Shown piece after piece: positions 55,839 through 64,000 of a DNA stretch of 64,000 nt (its first letter is position 1; the number at the start of each line of letters is the position of its first letter). The notes under the pieces were generated by a model. The model had not been told where the DNA came from and ran no database searches. It was given only the letters and a program-made list of their open reading frames with translations. Source of the DNA: Pseudonocardia parietis (GTDB taxonomy: Bacteria; Actinomycetota; Actinomycetes; Mycobacteriales; Pseudonocardiaceae); assembly GCF_017876315.1 (NCBI RefSeq), contig NZ_JAGINU010000001.1:682001-746000 (forward strand), written 5' to 3'. A program made the position numbers and the translations under genes.

Positions 55839-56611
55839 CGGCCCACCTCGCCGGAGGACTCGACGGGGTCGGTCACGCGCTCTCCTCGAAGGTCGTCGCG
55901 GCAACGGGTGCCGAGATGTCGCCGGGCGGTGGCCCAGGCGGTGTCGAGCTCCTCGACCCGGGTGCCGTCCCAGGGGCGTTCCCAGCCGGAACGGTGCAGC
56001 AGGGCGGACAACAGGCTCCCGGTGAATCCCCAGATCACCAGTCCGGAGGTCCGGAAGGCGGGCCCGGTGTGCCCGCGTGGCCCGCGGACGGTGAACCGGT
56101 TCGCCGGGTCGGTCAGCACCGGGACCGGCACCCGGACCACCCGTGCGACCTCGGCCTGGTCGACCGCGCGGACCGGGACCGGGTCGGCCCAGTGCGCGAG
56201 CACCGGTGTCACGAGATACCCGGTCGGTGGGATGAACAGGTCCGGCAGCACGGCCAGCGGCACGACACCGGCCGGGTCCAGCCCGGTCTCCTCCTGCGCC
56301 TCGCGCAGCGCGGCGTGCACCGGCCCGGTGTCACCCGGGTCGAGGCGCCCACCGGGGAACGCGACCTGGCCGGCGTGCGAGCGCAGCGTCGACGCGCGTT
56401 CGGTGAGCAGTACATCCGGGCCGTGTCCGTCTCCGTGGTCGTCGCCGAACAGCATCAGCACGGCGGCGCGGCGGACACCCGGCCCGTGGCCGGCGGGGTC
56501 CCGGCGCGCCCCGAACCAGGCCGGGTCCAGGCCCTGTACGCCCTCGACCAGCGGCTTCAGCGAATCCGGGGCGGCATCCGGATCCGGGGCTGGGAACTCG
56601 ACGGCGGTCAC
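55835..56611 (-). CDS. Nudix hydrolase, CoA pyrophosphatase type
   Basis: 258 residues. The Nudix box is GGRLDPGDTGPVHAALREAQEETGLD near 102-127, preceded by LLTERASTLRSHAGQVAFPGG, the extra motif of CoA-specific pyrophosphatases (NUDT7/8 and YeaB type). It probably cleaves coenzyme A to 3',5'-ADP and phosphopantetheine. The start is GTG 56611, overlapping the TlpA stop; the C-terminus has a ~60-residue extension and overlaps marP. It corresponds in position to Rv3672c. Confidence 0.85.
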   Translation of the reverse strand: MTAVEFPAPDPDAAPDSLKPLVEGVQGLDPAWFGARRDPAGHGPGVRRAAVLMLFGDDHGDGHGPDVLLTERASTLRSHAGQVAFPGGRLDPGDTGPVHAALREAQEETGLDPAGVVPLAVLPDLFIPPTGYLVTPVLAHWADPVPVRAVDQAEVARVVRVPVPVLTDPANRFTVRGPRGHTGPAFRTSGLVIWGFTGSLLSALLHRSGWERPWDGTRVEELDTAWATARRHLGTRCRDDLRGERVTDPVESSGEVGR

Positions 56612-57261
56612 CGGAGCTTCTCCACCGCGGCGGCGACGTCGTCGGCCGAGCGGAACGGGATCGGCGGGTCGACCATGACGGGCGTGCCGTCGGCCCGCAC
56701 GACGTAGCTGAACGGCAGCACCGGCGGCGTGTCCAGCGCGGCTCGCAGCGCGCCCTGCGGGTCGGTCAGTGCCGGCAGCGTGATCCCCAGGTCGGCGAGC
56801 AGGCGCAGCGCCGCGACCGGGTCGTCCTGCACGTCCACGGTCAGCACCGGCACCGCTCCCGCTCGGCCGGCGTACTCGGCCAGCGCGGGCAGCTCGTCGC
56901 GGCACGGTACGCACCACGACGCCCAGAAGTTGATCAGTACCGGCCGGCCGGCGACCGCGGCGCCGGCATCGACGTCACCGTCCGCGCCGAGGCAGGGCAC
57001 GGTGATCCCGGCCAGCGGTCCGGCCGGGGGCGCACCGGTCGGGGCCGGGCAGGGCTGCAGGCCGGCGGCATCGCGGGCCGCTGCCAGTGCCACCGGGTCG
57101 GCGGCGGCGGGATCGGACTCCGGCCGGGCCGTCGCAGGCGGCGCGGCCGGGCCCGTGGGGGCCGGTGCGGAAGGCCACAGGGCCCACACCGCGAGCGCGA
57201 CCAGCACCACGACGACGACCGTCGAGGCGATCTCGGAACGGGTGGCGCCCGTCCGGCTCAC
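56608..57261 (-). CDS. Membrane-anchored TlpA/ResA-like thioredoxin
   Basis: 217 residues. One N-terminal membrane helix ([20 protein letters not shown] near 11-30) and a Pro/Ala linker precede a thioredoxin fold with the redox pair CVPC in [17 protein letters not shown] near 116-119. Two further cysteines (QPCPAP and VPCLGAD) lie before the active site. The cis-Pro is in VLPFSYVV. It reduces or oxidises extracytoplasmic thiols; substrates might include MarP's disulfide. The start is GTG 57261, overlapping the nth stop. It matches Rv3673c. Confidence 0.85.
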   Translation of the reverse strand: MSRTGATRSEIASTVVVVVLVALAVWALWPSAPAPTGPAAPPATARPESDPAAADPVALAAARDAAGLQPCPAPTGAPPAGPLAGITVPCLGADGDVDAGAAVAGRPVLINFWASWCVPCRDELPALAEYAGRAGAVPVLTVDVQDDPVAALRLLADLGITLPALTDPQGALRAALDTPPVLPFSYVVRADGTPVMVDPPIPFRSADDVAAAVEKLR

Positions 57262-58058
57262 GCGCCGTCCCCGGTGATCCCTGCCATTTCCAGCAGGTGG
57301 TCCCGCTCCGGGCCCTTGACCAGCGCGGCCGCCTCACCGGGGTCGGTCGGGCCGAGCCCGTAGGCCGGGCAGTCGAAGGCCAGCGTGCAGGCGCCGCAGG
57401 CCGGCTTGCGGGAGTGGCACACGCGGCGGCCGTGGAAGATCACGTGGTGCGACACGATCGTCCAGTCGCGGCGCGGGACGAGCTCACCGATCGCGTGCTC
57501 GACCTTGACCGGGTCCTCCTCGGTCGTCCAGCCCCAGCGGCGCACCAGGCGCCCGAAGTGGGTGTCGACGGTGATCCCGGGGACGTCGAACGCGTTGCCC
57601 AGGATGACGTTCGCGGTCTTGCGGCCGATGCCCGGCAGCCGCACCAGCTCGTCCAGGGTCGCGGGCAGCTCCCCGCCGTGCCGCTCGACGACGGCGGCCC
57701 CCAGCCCGATCAGGGAGGTGGTCTTGTTCCGGTAGAAGCCGGTCGGCCGGATCAGTTCCTCGAGCTCGGTGCGGTCGGCCGAGGCGTAGTCGGTAGCCGT
57801 CGGATACCGGGCGAACAGGACGGGGGTCACCTGGTTGACCCGCTCGTCGGTGCACTGCGCGGACAGGATGGTGGCCACCGCGAGGTCGATCGGCGTCGAG
57901 AAGTCGAGCTCGCAGTGCGCGTGCGGGTACGCCTCGGCCAGGGCGCGCAGGATCCGGTTCACCCGTCGCGCTCGCCCGATCGGGTTCTCCCCGGCTGCGA
58001 CCCGCGCGGCGAGACCGGCCGCGGCGCGCCGGGTGGGCCGCCGGACGGAGGTGCTCAC
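57258..58058 (-). CDS. nth: Endonuclease III (DNA glycosylase/AP lyase)
   Basis: 266 residues. The helix-hairpin-helix [14 protein letters not shown] near 134-147 carries the catalytic Lys, and [14 protein letters not shown] carries the catalytic Asp. The [4Fe-4S] cluster ligands are in [17 protein letters not shown] (C-X6-C-X2-C-X5-C) near 217-233. It excises oxidised pyrimidines and cuts at the resulting abasic site. TACGCT stands 7 nt before GTG 58058 (leaderless type), making nth the first gene of the operon that continues to marP and the MFS gene. The synteny matches Rv3674c. Confidence 0.95.
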   Translation of the reverse strand: MSTSVRRPTRRAAAGLAARVAAGENPIGRARRVNRILRALAEAYPHAHCELDFSTPIDLAVATILSAQCTDERVNQVTPVLFARYPTATDYASADRTELEELIRPTGFYRNKTTSLIGLGAAVVERHGGELPATLDELVRLPGIGRKTANVILGNAFDVPGITVDTHFGRLVRRWGWTTEEDPVKVEHAIGELVPRRDWTIVSHHVIFHGRRVCHSRKPACGACTLAFDCPAYGLGPTDPGEAAALVKGPERDHLLEMAGITGDGA

Positions 58059-58082
58059 GTCACCGAGCGTACGGGTGGCCCC

Positions 58083-58096
58083 TGACAGGTGTGTCA
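58083..58096. promoter_or_regulatory. Inverted repeat TGACA-N4-TGTCA
   Basis: TGACAGGTGTGTCA has 5-bp arms. It lies in the divergent gap upstream of nth, and a near-identical element with a 6-bp spacer is at 58531-58546. Both could bind a dimeric regulator. Confidence 0.4.
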
Positions 58097-58284
58097 CGGT
58101 GTCGAGCGGACGGTCGTGTCCCCGGCAGGACCGGTCGCCGACCGCGCACGACGCCGAACGGCGCACGTTCACCGGCGAACGTCCGATCGGCGGTCGGCAA
58201 GGTCACGAACGGGTCACGAAGCCGGGTGACGCGCTACCCCCGGCGGGGCGCGGCACGAATGGGTAGGAGAGGATCGGAGGTGCC

Positions 58285-58533
58285 ATGACTGCCTGGTTGA
58301 GCGTCCTAGTCCCGCTGCTCGTGATGTTCTTCGCGCTCGGCATGGAGCGCGTGGAGTCCCGCCTGCGGGAGTCGACGGTGCGACAGGATGAGCTGGACGA
58401 GATGCTCGAGCAGCCTCGTCCGGACGAGGTGCGCGCCCTGTTCCGGTCCGGCACGAGCCGGGCCCTGGAGCTGTTCCGGCTGCGTAACCGCCGGCGACGG
58501 AGTGGGCGGCGCAGCCAGGTTCCGTCCGCGTGA
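58285..58533 (+). CDS. Small single-pass membrane protein
   Basis: 82 residues starting MTAWLSVLVPLLVMFFALGMERVESRLRE. One N-terminal membrane helix is followed by a highly charged cytoplasmic tail, with an acidic-basic helix (LDEMLEQPRPDEVRALFRSG) and an Arg-rich end (RNRRRRSGRRS). GGAGGTGCC precedes the ATG. In M. tuberculosis a small membrane gene (Rv3675) also stands between nth and crp, so this may be its counterpart; the sequences are too short for certainty. Function unknown. Confidence 0.6.
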   Translation: MTAWLSVLVPLLVMFFALGMERVESRLRESTVRQDELDEMLEQPRPDEVRALFRSGTSRALELFRLRNRRRRSGRRSQVPSA

Positions 58534-58546
58534 CAGCGGTGTGTCA
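58531..58546. promoter_or_regulatory. Inverted repeat TGACA-N6-TGTCA upstream of crp
   Basis: TGACAGCGGTGTGTCA begins in the stop codon of the small membrane gene and lies 161 bp before crp. The arms match those of 58083-58096. Confidence 0.4.
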
Positions 58547-58588
58547 AGATCATGACGGGCGGCTGCGGCGCATCCGATGAAACGAACA

Positions 58589-58618
58589 GGCCCGATCGGA
58601 CGAATGCACGATCGGGCC
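58589..58618 (+). terminator. Hairpin upstream of crp
   Basis: GGCCCGATCG (58589-58598) and CGATCGGGCC (58609-58618) form a 10-bp stem with a 10-nt loop. It probably ends the small membrane gene's transcript before the crp promoter, where TACACT at 58649-58654 may be the -10. Confidence 0.5.
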
Positions 58619-58706
58619 CGTGGTGCGCACGTGTGTGGCGAAGGCCTCTACACTGGCGCGCCGACGACCCGGCGTGAGGAACGCGGCCGGTGAACGAGGA
58701 GTTGCA

Positions 58707-59381
58707 GTGGACGAGGTTCTGATCCGGGCCGGGATCTTCCAGGGTGTGGAGCCCCAGGCCGCCGAGGCGTTGGCCGAGGCGCTGGAAGCCGCCGATTTCT
58801 CCCGTGGGCAGGTCATTTTCTCCGAGGGCGAGCCCGGGGACCGGCTCTACATCGTCGCCGGTGGGAAGGTGAAACTCGGCCGCAAGTCGCCAGACGGCAG
58901 GGAGAACCTGCTGATGGTGGCAGGCCCGTCCGACATGTTCGGCGAGCTGTCCATCTTCGACCCGGGCCCGCGCACGTCGTCGGCGACCGCGGTGACCGAG
59001 GTGCGGTGCTTCACGATGGACCGCGCCGCGCTGCGGGAGTGGATCAGCAAGCGCCCGGAGATCGCCGAGCAGCTGCTGCGGGTGCTGGCGCGCCGCCTGC
59101 GCCGCACCAACAACATGCTCGCGGACCTCATCTTCACCGATGTCCCGGGGCGTGTTGCGAAGTCGCTGCTGCAGCTCGCCCGCCAGTTCGGCTCCCAGGA
59201 GTCCGGCCTGCTGCGGGTGACCCACGACCTCACCCAGGAGGAGATCGCCCAGCTGGTCGGCGCCTCCCGGGAGACCGTCAACAAGGCGCTCGCCGACTTC
59301 GCGCACCGCGGCTGGCTGCGGCTCGAGGGCAAGAGTGTGCTGATCCTGGAGCCGGAGCGGCTGGCCCGCCGGGCCCGCTGA
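58707..59381 (+). CDS. crp: cAMP receptor protein, Crp/Fnr family
   Basis: 224 residues, the same length as M. tuberculosis Crp (Rv3676). The cNMP-binding domain has [28 protein letters not shown], then [23 protein letters not shown] (the E-x8-RxS phosphate cassette). The long dimerisation helix is [25 protein letters not shown]. The winged helix-turn-helix is [37 protein letters not shown]. It senses cAMP and regulates many promoters. GAGGAG precedes GTG 58707. Confidence 0.95.
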   Translation: MDEVLIRAGIFQGVEPQAAEALAEALEAADFSRGQVIFSEGEPGDRLYIVAGGKVKLGRKSPDGRENLLMVAGPSDMFGELSIFDPGPRTSSATAVTEVRCFTMDRAALREWISKRPEIAEQLLRVLARRLRRTNNMLADLIFTDVPGRVAKSLLQLARQFGSQESGLLRVTHDLTQEEIAQLVGASRETVNKALADFAHRGWLRLEGKSVLILEPERLARRAR

Positions 59382-59430
59382 CGCCGGACCCGCCTCCCGG
59401 GAACACGCTGGTACGCCCGTACCAGGGTGT

Positions 59431-60708
59431 GTGATTCTGCACGGCGTGGCCGCTTCCCTCCCCGACTACCGGGCCGCCCTGCGAGCGCCGGGCGCCGCCG
59501 CGCCGGTCTGCGCCTCCGCGATCGGGCGGTTCCCGATCGCGATGCACAGCCTCGCGACGCTGCTCTACGTCCGTGAGATCGAGGGCTCCTACGCCCTCGC
59601 CGGTGCCGTCTCGGCGGCGCTGCTGGTCGGGACGGCGGCCGGAACGGTCGTCCAGGGGCGCCTGCTCGACCGGCTCGGCCCGACCCGGCCGATGCTGGTG
59701 CTGGTCGCGGTCTACCTGGTCGCGATCACCGGCCTGATCACCTGCATCGAGGCGCGTGCCGCTCTCGGCGTGACGGTCGCGGTCGGGCTGCTGGCCGGTC
59801 TCGCCACGCCGGCGCTCGAGGGCTCGTCGCGCGCACTCTGGTCGGACCTCACCCCGGCCGGGCCGCGTCGCGAGGCCGCGTACACCTACGAGGCGATCAG
59901 CCTCGAGACGTTCTTCATCCTCGGCCCGGCGCTGGTCGCGCTGCTGGTCGTGGCCACACCGTGGCCGGGCACCGCGCTCGTGGTCGCGGCGTCGGCCGAG
60001 CTGGTCGGGACGACGTGGTTCGCGCTGACCGCGGCGGTCCGGCGGCGTTCGGCCCGGATCCGCGCCGCCCGGGCCACGGGCTCGCTCACCCACGAGTCCG
60101 GGTTGCTCGGCGTGTTCCGGCGACCGGGCCTGCGCACGGTGGCGCTGGCATCGCTCGGGTTCGGTCTCGTCGCGGGGACCGCGGAGGTCGGGGTACTCGC
60201 CGCCGCCGAGTTCGCGGGATCACCCGCGGCCGGTGGCCTCCTGCTCTCCGCCTGGTCGGTGGTGTCGGTGCTGGCCGGCGTCCTCTACGGGATGCGGCCC
60301 TGGCCCCGCCCGCTGCACCTGCGACTGCCGGTCCTGCTCGGCGGCTTCGCCCTGCTCGTGACGGCGATGGGTCTGGTCTCCCCGCTCGGCTCGCTGGTGC
60401 TGCTCGGGGTGATCATGATGGCGGCCGGCGCGCTCATCACGCCCCAGGTGACCGCACACTCGCTCGGTGTCGAGCGGACCGCGCCCGCGGACTCGGCGAC
60501 CGAGGCCTTCAACTGGATGGTCATGGCTGCGGTGCTGGGTGTCTCGGCCGGACAGGCGCTGTCCGGCATCATGATCGACCTGCTCGGGCCGGGTGGCTAC
60601 GCGGCCGGAGGGGCACTCGGCCTGCTGGTGGCCGCGCTGCTGTGGCTGCGCCGCGGCACGGTGGCCGCCGCCGACGTGCCACGCGAACCCGCCGGGAGCC
60701 TCGCGTGA
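59431..60708 (+). CDS. MFS transporter
   Basis: 425 residues with about 12 membrane helices from residue 30. The short loop after helix 2 (GTVVQGRLLDRLGPTRPMLVLV) is a motif A variant. The central cytoplasmic loop is basic (RRRSARIRAARATGSLTHESG). The protein resembles sugar-efflux or YbfB-like MFS members, but its substrate is unknown. GTG 59431 is the first in-frame start; GTG 59446 is an alternative. It begins 50 bp after crp on the same strand and may be read with it. Confidence 0.78.
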   Translation: MILHGVAASLPDYRAALRAPGAAAPVCASAIGRFPIAMHSLATLLYVREIEGSYALAGAVSAALLVGTAAGTVVQGRLLDRLGPTRPMLVLVAVYLVAITGLITCIEARAALGVTVAVGLLAGLATPALEGSSRALWSDLTPAGPRREAAYTYEAISLETFFILGPALVALLVVATPWPGTALVVAASAELVGTTWFALTAAVRRRSARIRAARATGSLTHESGLLGVFRRPGLRTVALASLGFGLVAGTAEVGVLAAAEFAGSPAAGGLLLSAWSVVSVLAGVLYGMRPWPRPLHLRLPVLLGGFALLVTAMGLVSPLGSLVLLGVIMMAAGALITPQVTAHSLGVERTAPADSATEAFNWMVMAAVLGVSAGQALSGIMIDLLGPGGYAAGGALGLLVAALLWLRRGTVAAADVPREPAGSLA

Positions 60709-60730
60709 ACGGCGGGCGCGGGGCGGCGGG

Positions 60731-61519
60731 TCAGCCGCGCAGGTGGTCCAGCTGGGCGCGCACGGACAGCTCGGCCGCGTCCCAGAGCGAGGTGTCGACG
60801 TCGGTGTAGACGACCTCGACCACCTCCCGGGCGCTCGCGTCCGGTCCCAGCTCGGCCAGCGCCGTCCGCACCTGCTCCAGGCGCTGCTCGCGGTGCGCGA
60901 GGTAGGTGTTCGCGATCTTCGCCGCGTCCGGCAGCTCCGGGCCGTGCCCGGGCAGTACCGGGGTGCCCGCCGGCAGCTCGGCGATCCGGCGCAGCGAGTC
61001 CAGGTACGGGCCCAGTGCACCGTCCGGGTGGGCGATGACCGTGGTGCCGCGGCCCAGGATCGTGTCCCCGGACAGCAGGGCCGCACCGTCCGAGCCGGGG
61101 CCGTCGAGCAGCAGTGACACCGAGTCCGACGTGTGACCGGGGGTCGCGATGACCTCCAGCTCGACACCGGCCGCCTCGATCACGACGCCGCCGGTGAGCG
61201 GCTCGGTGCCGGTGGCCAGCGACGGGTCGGCGGCGTACACCGGGGCGCCCGTCAGCTCGACGAACCGGCCGGCCCCGCTCGCGTGGTCGGGGTGCCGGTG
61301 GGTCAGGACGATCGCGGCCACCGGTGCACCGTCGGCGAGCGTCTCGAGGTGGACCCCGTCGTCCTCCCCGGGGTCGACGATGACGCGCGCGCCGGAGTCC
61401 GGCACCGAGACGACCCAGGTGTTGGTGCCGTCGAGCGTCATCGGGCCGGGGTTGTCCTGCAGCAGCACCGATGCCAGCGGGTGCACGGTGCGCAGGCTGC
61501 CGTAGAGCGGGTGGCTCAT
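60731..61519 (-). CDS. Metallo-beta-lactamase fold hydrolase (LACTB2/glyoxalase II-like)
   Basis: 262 residues. The zinc site motif THRHPDHASGAG (HxHxDH) is near 73-84, with further ligands in ATPGHTSDSVSLL, SGDTILGRG and PGHGPEL. The N-terminal PLASVLLQDNPGPMTLDGTNTWVV is typical of LACTB2-type members. A C-terminal helical extension (HREQRLEQVRTALAELG) may act as a winged domain. The substrate is unknown. It corresponds to Rv3677c, which is next to crp in M. tuberculosis. ATG 61519 overlaps the Nudix stop. Confidence 0.87.
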   Translation of the reverse strand: MSHPLYGSLRTVHPLASVLLQDNPGPMTLDGTNTWVVSVPDSGARVIVDPGEDDGVHLETLADGAPVAAIVLTHRHPDHASGAGRFVELTGAPVYAADPSLATGTEPLTGGVVIEAAGVELEVIATPGHTSDSVSLLLDGPGSDGAALLSGDTILGRGTTVIAHPDGALGPYLDSLRRIAELPAGTPVLPGHGPELPDAAKIANTYLAHREQRLEQVRTALAELGPDASAREVVEVVYTDVDTSLWDAAELSVRAQLDHLRG

Positions 61520-62319
61520 GAACGCGCCTCCTCGTATCGCCAGTCCGGGTCGCCCGGGAGGGTGATCGTCACGACGCGGCCTTCGCGGCGGACCTCGGGG
61601 GTGATCGGGTCGATGGCCCGGCGGGCGGCGGCGTCGAGCACTTCGGCGGCGGTGTCGTGGGGGGAGAGCTCCTCCAGCGTGCGCAGCGTGGGCGCCATGA
61701 GCTGCAGGTCGCCCGCCGCGTACCCGGCGATCGCCTCGGAGGGGCTCCACCAGCCGGCCTCGACGGCCTCGGTGGTGGCGTCGTCGGCGACCTGGCCCTC
61801 GGGGACGCGGGCGACGAGGAACGCGGTGTCGTACCGCTTGGGGTTGCGCATCGGAGTGATCCAGCGCGCCCACGGGACCAGCAGGTCCGCGCGCAGCTCC
61901 AGGTCGTGTTCGGCGAGCAGCCCGGGCATCGTCGCGTGACGCCCGACGAGGGCGTCACGCCAGGCGGTGGTGGTGGGGAGCGGGCCGGGCTCGGTGCCCG
62001 GACGGGCGGCCAGCAGCACCCCGCACTCCTCGAAGGTCTCCCGCACCGCGGCCGTCACCAGCGCGGCGGCGAGCTCGGACGGCTGCCCGAGCCAGGAGCC
62101 GAACCTCGCCGGTTCCGGCCCGCGCCAGCGCCTGGGGTCGGGGACGTCATCGGGGGAGACCCCACCGCCGGGGAACACCGTCATCCCGCCGGCGAATGCC
62201 ATCCCGGCGACACGGCGCTGCAGGAACACCTGCAGCCCGCCCGCACCGGGCTCGTCGCGGACGAGGAGGACCGTCGCCGCTGGTTTCGGCTCCACCGGGT
62301 CGGGAGCTGCGGTGCTCAT
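61516..62319 (-). CDS. Nudix hydrolase (NUDT19-like)
   Basis: 267 residues. The Nudix box is split by an insert: the Gly-rich start is GGMTVFPGGGVSPDD and, after about 40 residues, AAVRETFEECGVLLA supplies the catalytic REx2EE helix. This long-insert form is typical of NUDT19/RP2-type proteins, which act on CoA-like compounds. TAGGGT (62327-62332 on the minus strand) stands 7 nt before ATG 62319, so the mRNA is likely leaderless. It is the first gene of a two-gene operon with the MBL hydrolase. Confidence 0.8.
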   Translation of the reverse strand: MSTAAPDPVEPKPAATVLLVRDEPGAGGLQVFLQRRVAGMAFAGGMTVFPGGGVSPDDVPDPRRWRGPEPARFGSWLGQPSELAAALVTAAVRETFEECGVLLAARPGTEPGPLPTTTAWRDALVGRHATMPGLLAEHDLELRADLLVPWARWITPMRNPKRYDTAFLVARVPEGQVADDATTEAVEAGWWSPSEAIAGYAAGDLQLMAPTLRTLEELSPHDTAAEVLDAAARRAIDPITPEVRREGRVVTITLPGDPDWRYEEARS

Positions 62320-62370
62320 GGGCGCGACCCTAGGTCACGTACGGCCGGTGCCGATGGTGAGAATGCCCGC

Positions 62371-63270
62371 ATGCGGATCGGACTCGTCGGTGCCGGCCCC
62401 TGGGCCCGCACCGTGCACGCGCCTGCGATCGCCGCGCACCCGCGCTGGTCGTCGGCCGGGGTGTGGGCACGCCGGCCGGAGGCGACGGCCGAGGTGGCCG
62501 CGATCGCGGGCGGACCGGCGCACGCGTCGCTGGACGACCTGGTGGACGCCAGTGATGCCGTCGCGTTCGCCGTCCCGCCGCGGCTGCAGGGCGAGCTGCT
62601 GCCGGGGATCGCGGCCGCGGGAAAGCATCTGGTGCTGGAGAAACCGCTGGCCGCGGACCTGGTCGCAGCCGAGCGGGCGGCCGCCGCGATCGACGACGCC
62701 GGGGTCTGCTCGGCGACCGTGCTGACCCTGCGGTTCGACCCGGCGATCCGCGCCTGGCTGGACGGGATCGAGGACGGCCCGCACGGCCCGGGGACGGTCG
62801 GGACGGCACGCTGGCTGTCGGGGTCGCTGCTGGGCGGCCCGTTCGCGTCGTCGGCCTGGCGGGCCGAGCACGGGGCGCTGCTCGACGTCGGCCCGCACGT
62901 GATCGACCTGATGGACGCCGCGCTCGGTGAGGTGACCGGGGTCGACCACGCACGGCGCGACGAGCCGGACCTCTGGCGGATCGGGCTCGTGCACGCCGGT
63001 GGGGCGCGCAGCTCACTGGTGCTGTCGCTGCGGACACCGGTCGAGCCGACCGACTTCGAGATCGCGATCACCGGCGGGGTCGGCCCGGACGGGCGCGGCC
63101 GGCACCGCATCGACAGCAGGCCCGCCGACGCGGTCGCCTGCTACAGCGGTCTGCTCGACGACCTCGCCGCCGCGATCGACTCCGGCGATCGGAGCCTCCC
63201 GGTCGATGCGCGCCGGGCCCTGCACCTGCAGCGGATCGTCGACTCGATCCTGCGACAGGTCGCGGTCTGA
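62371..63270 (+). CDS. Gfo/Idh/MocA family oxidoreductase
   Basis: 299 residues starting MRIGLVGAGPWARTVHAPAIAAHPRW. The NAD(P)-binding motif GAGPWA is near 7-12, and the LEKPLAADLVAAERAAAAI segment (EKP signature Lys at about 92) follows. A C-terminal alpha/beta domain contains SAWRAEHGALLDVGPHVIDLMDAALG, where D-x-G-x-H-x-x-D is the usual substrate-binding pattern. It probably oxidises or reduces a sugar or polyol. GAGAAT stands 6 nt before the ATG. The stop TGA touches the stop of the next, convergent gene. Confidence 0.85.
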   Translation: MRIGLVGAGPWARTVHAPAIAAHPRWSSAGVWARRPEATAEVAAIAGGPAHASLDDLVDASDAVAFAVPPRLQGELLPGIAAAGKHLVLEKPLAADLVAAERAAAAIDDAGVCSATVLTLRFDPAIRAWLDGIEDGPHGPGTVGTARWLSGSLLGGPFASSAWRAEHGALLDVGPHVIDLMDAALGEVTGVDHARRDEPDLWRIGLVHAGGARSSLVLSLRTPVEPTDFEIAITGGVGPDGRGRHRIDSRPADAVACYSGLLDDLAAAIDSGDRSLPVDARRALHLQRIVDSILRQVAV

Positions 63271-64000
63271 TCAGCTCCGGTCGGGGCGGGCGGTGCCGTT
63301 GCGCGGTGTCGGCTCGCCACCGGTCTCCCGGGCGGCGAGCTCCTCGTGCAGGCGCTGCAGCAGCTCGTGTTCGGTCCCGCTGAGCCGGTCGGCGAGACCG
63401 CCGGTCGGCTCGGGACCGGAATGCGCGGCGGTCTGCTGCGTGGCTTCCCCGGCCCCCTCCGCCGGGACACCGGGGACGGGTTCCTCCTCGCCGGCGCCCT
63501 CGATGAGCAGCAGGTGCCGGGGGCCGGGTGGCCCGGTCGGTGGCAGGGCTGACGCCGGGACCGGCGGCGCCTGCGCGATCGGCATCCCGGGTGGCGGGGT
63601 CGGGGCGTCGATCTCGGCCCCCTCCGTCGCCGGGAGCGGCCCGGGTTCCCGGGCGGGGGTGACTGCAGGCGTCAGGTCCCCGACCCAGGCGCCGGACGTC
63701 CAGTCCTGCAGCCAATCGTGCTCGGCGGCCGCGGGTACCACCGGTTCCCCGGCCGGGTCGTCCGGTGTCACAGCTGCCCGGGCACCGTTCACCGGGGCAC
63801 CGTTGCGCGGGATGTCGGATCGACCCGCCGGAGCGGTGGAGCCCGCCCCGTTACGGCTGTGCGCCGGCCCGGACCTGCGATCCCGCGCGGCCGATCGCTC
63901 CGCGTCGCCGGGCCGCTCGGGCAGGGCGCCGGGGGCTGCGGGCAGACCGGACGCCGGTGTGGGCGGCTCGGTCCCGGGGAGGCCGTCCGGCTCGAGCTCG
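63271..64000 (-). CDS. C-terminal part of a disordered Pro/Ala-rich protein (5' end outside window)
   Basis: The minus-strand frame ending at 63271 stays open to the end of the window, giving at least 242 residues of the C-terminus. The sequence is rich in Pro, Ala, Gly and Glu, with little predicted order except LADRLSGTEHELLQRLHEELAARE near the end, which could be a short coiled coil. Internal GTGs (for example at 63792) are possible starts but the frame clearly continues upstream with the same composition. No family can be named. It converges on the oxidoreductase with abutting stop codons. Confidence 0.55.
   Translation of the reverse strand, partial: ELEPDGLPGTEPPTPASGLPAAPGALPERPGDAERSAARDRRSGPAHSRNGAGSTAPAGRSDIPRNGAPVNGARAAVTPDDPAGEPVVPAAAEHDWLQDWTSGAWVGDLTPAVTPAREPGPLPATEGAEIDAPTPPPGMPIAQAPPVPASALPPTGPPGPRHLLLIEGAGEEEPVPGVPAEGAGEATQQTAAHSGPEPTGGLADRLSGTEHELLQRLHEELAARETGGEPTPRNGTARPDRS

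Noticed and set aside
58285..58533. Twin-arginine translocase TatA/TatB-like small protein
   Set aside because: One N-terminal helix and a charged tail give the right size, but the Phe-Gly hinge and amphipathic helix pattern of TatA are missing.

Overview
The window is GC-rich, actinobacterial chromosomal DNA. Several points suggest a member of the Pseudonocardiales, probably close to Pseudonocardia. Codon usage is strongly GC3-biased. GTG starts are common, and many genes begin 6-7 nt after a TANNNT-type -10 box, as expected for leaderless mRNAs. The gene order recalls two separate Mycobacterium tuberculosis regions. From memory these are Rv0321-Rv0385 (dcd, the Fe-S reductase, dnaK-grpE-dnaJ-hspR, clpB with a flavohaemoglobin, pyrE, trmH-like, fba, DUF3151, purA) and Rv3671c-Rv3677c (marP, Nudix, TlpA, nth, small membrane gene, crp, MBL hydrolase). 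Here the two blocks meet just after purA.

Layout. 1-7.4 kb: metabolic genes (PanE-like, flavin-type PPOX, dcd), an MscS channel, tRNA-Gly(CCC) and a divergent UDP-GlcNAc 2-epimerase homologue that lacks its catalytic residues. 7.4-9.9 kb: membrane-bound Fe-S oxidoreductase. 10.4-18.0 kb: a six-gene, tightly packed operon resembling the core of a Gram-positive conjugative type IV secretion system (two small membrane proteins, VirB4-type ATPase, VirB6-type membrane protein, NTF2-like anchored protein, lysozyme-like plus NlpC/P60 wall hydrolase). No relaxase, coupling ATPase or integrase is present. 18.0-21.4 kb: on the opposite strand, a type VII (ESX) substrate module (YxxxE-bearing small helical protein, PPE-like protein, EspG-like chaperone) plus a DUF3558 lipoprotein. 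21.7-26.2 kb: dnaK-grpE-dnaJ-hspR with HAIR operators. 26.3-33.1 kb: TetR/RidA pair, MFS exporter, peptide-type ABC importer without ATPases, and an Fe(II)/2OG dioxygenase. 33.1-40.8 kb: type II flavohaemoglobin, PPOX protein, clpB with its own HAIR, then a YbaB-EspC-WXG100 type VII set. 40.8-53.4 kb: housekeeping genes (adenine deaminase, Baeyer-Villiger monooxygenase, SDRs, pyrE, trmH, ECF sigma factor, fba, FUSC protein, a frameshifted plsC-type acyltransferase, purA). 53.4-64 kb: marP-nudix-tlpA-nth operon, crp, MBL and Nudix hydrolases, a Gfo/Idh/MocA oxidoreductase, and the C-terminal part of a disordered protein that leaves the window.

How the parts connect. HspR probably represses both its own chaperone operon and clpB through the two HAIR sites. 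The T4SS-like operon and the adjacent ESX substrates together make an envelope-secretion locus with incomplete machinery, and this is the most interesting system in the window. The marP operon links envelope stress, thiol-redox and base-excision repair functions next to the cAMP receptor Crp.
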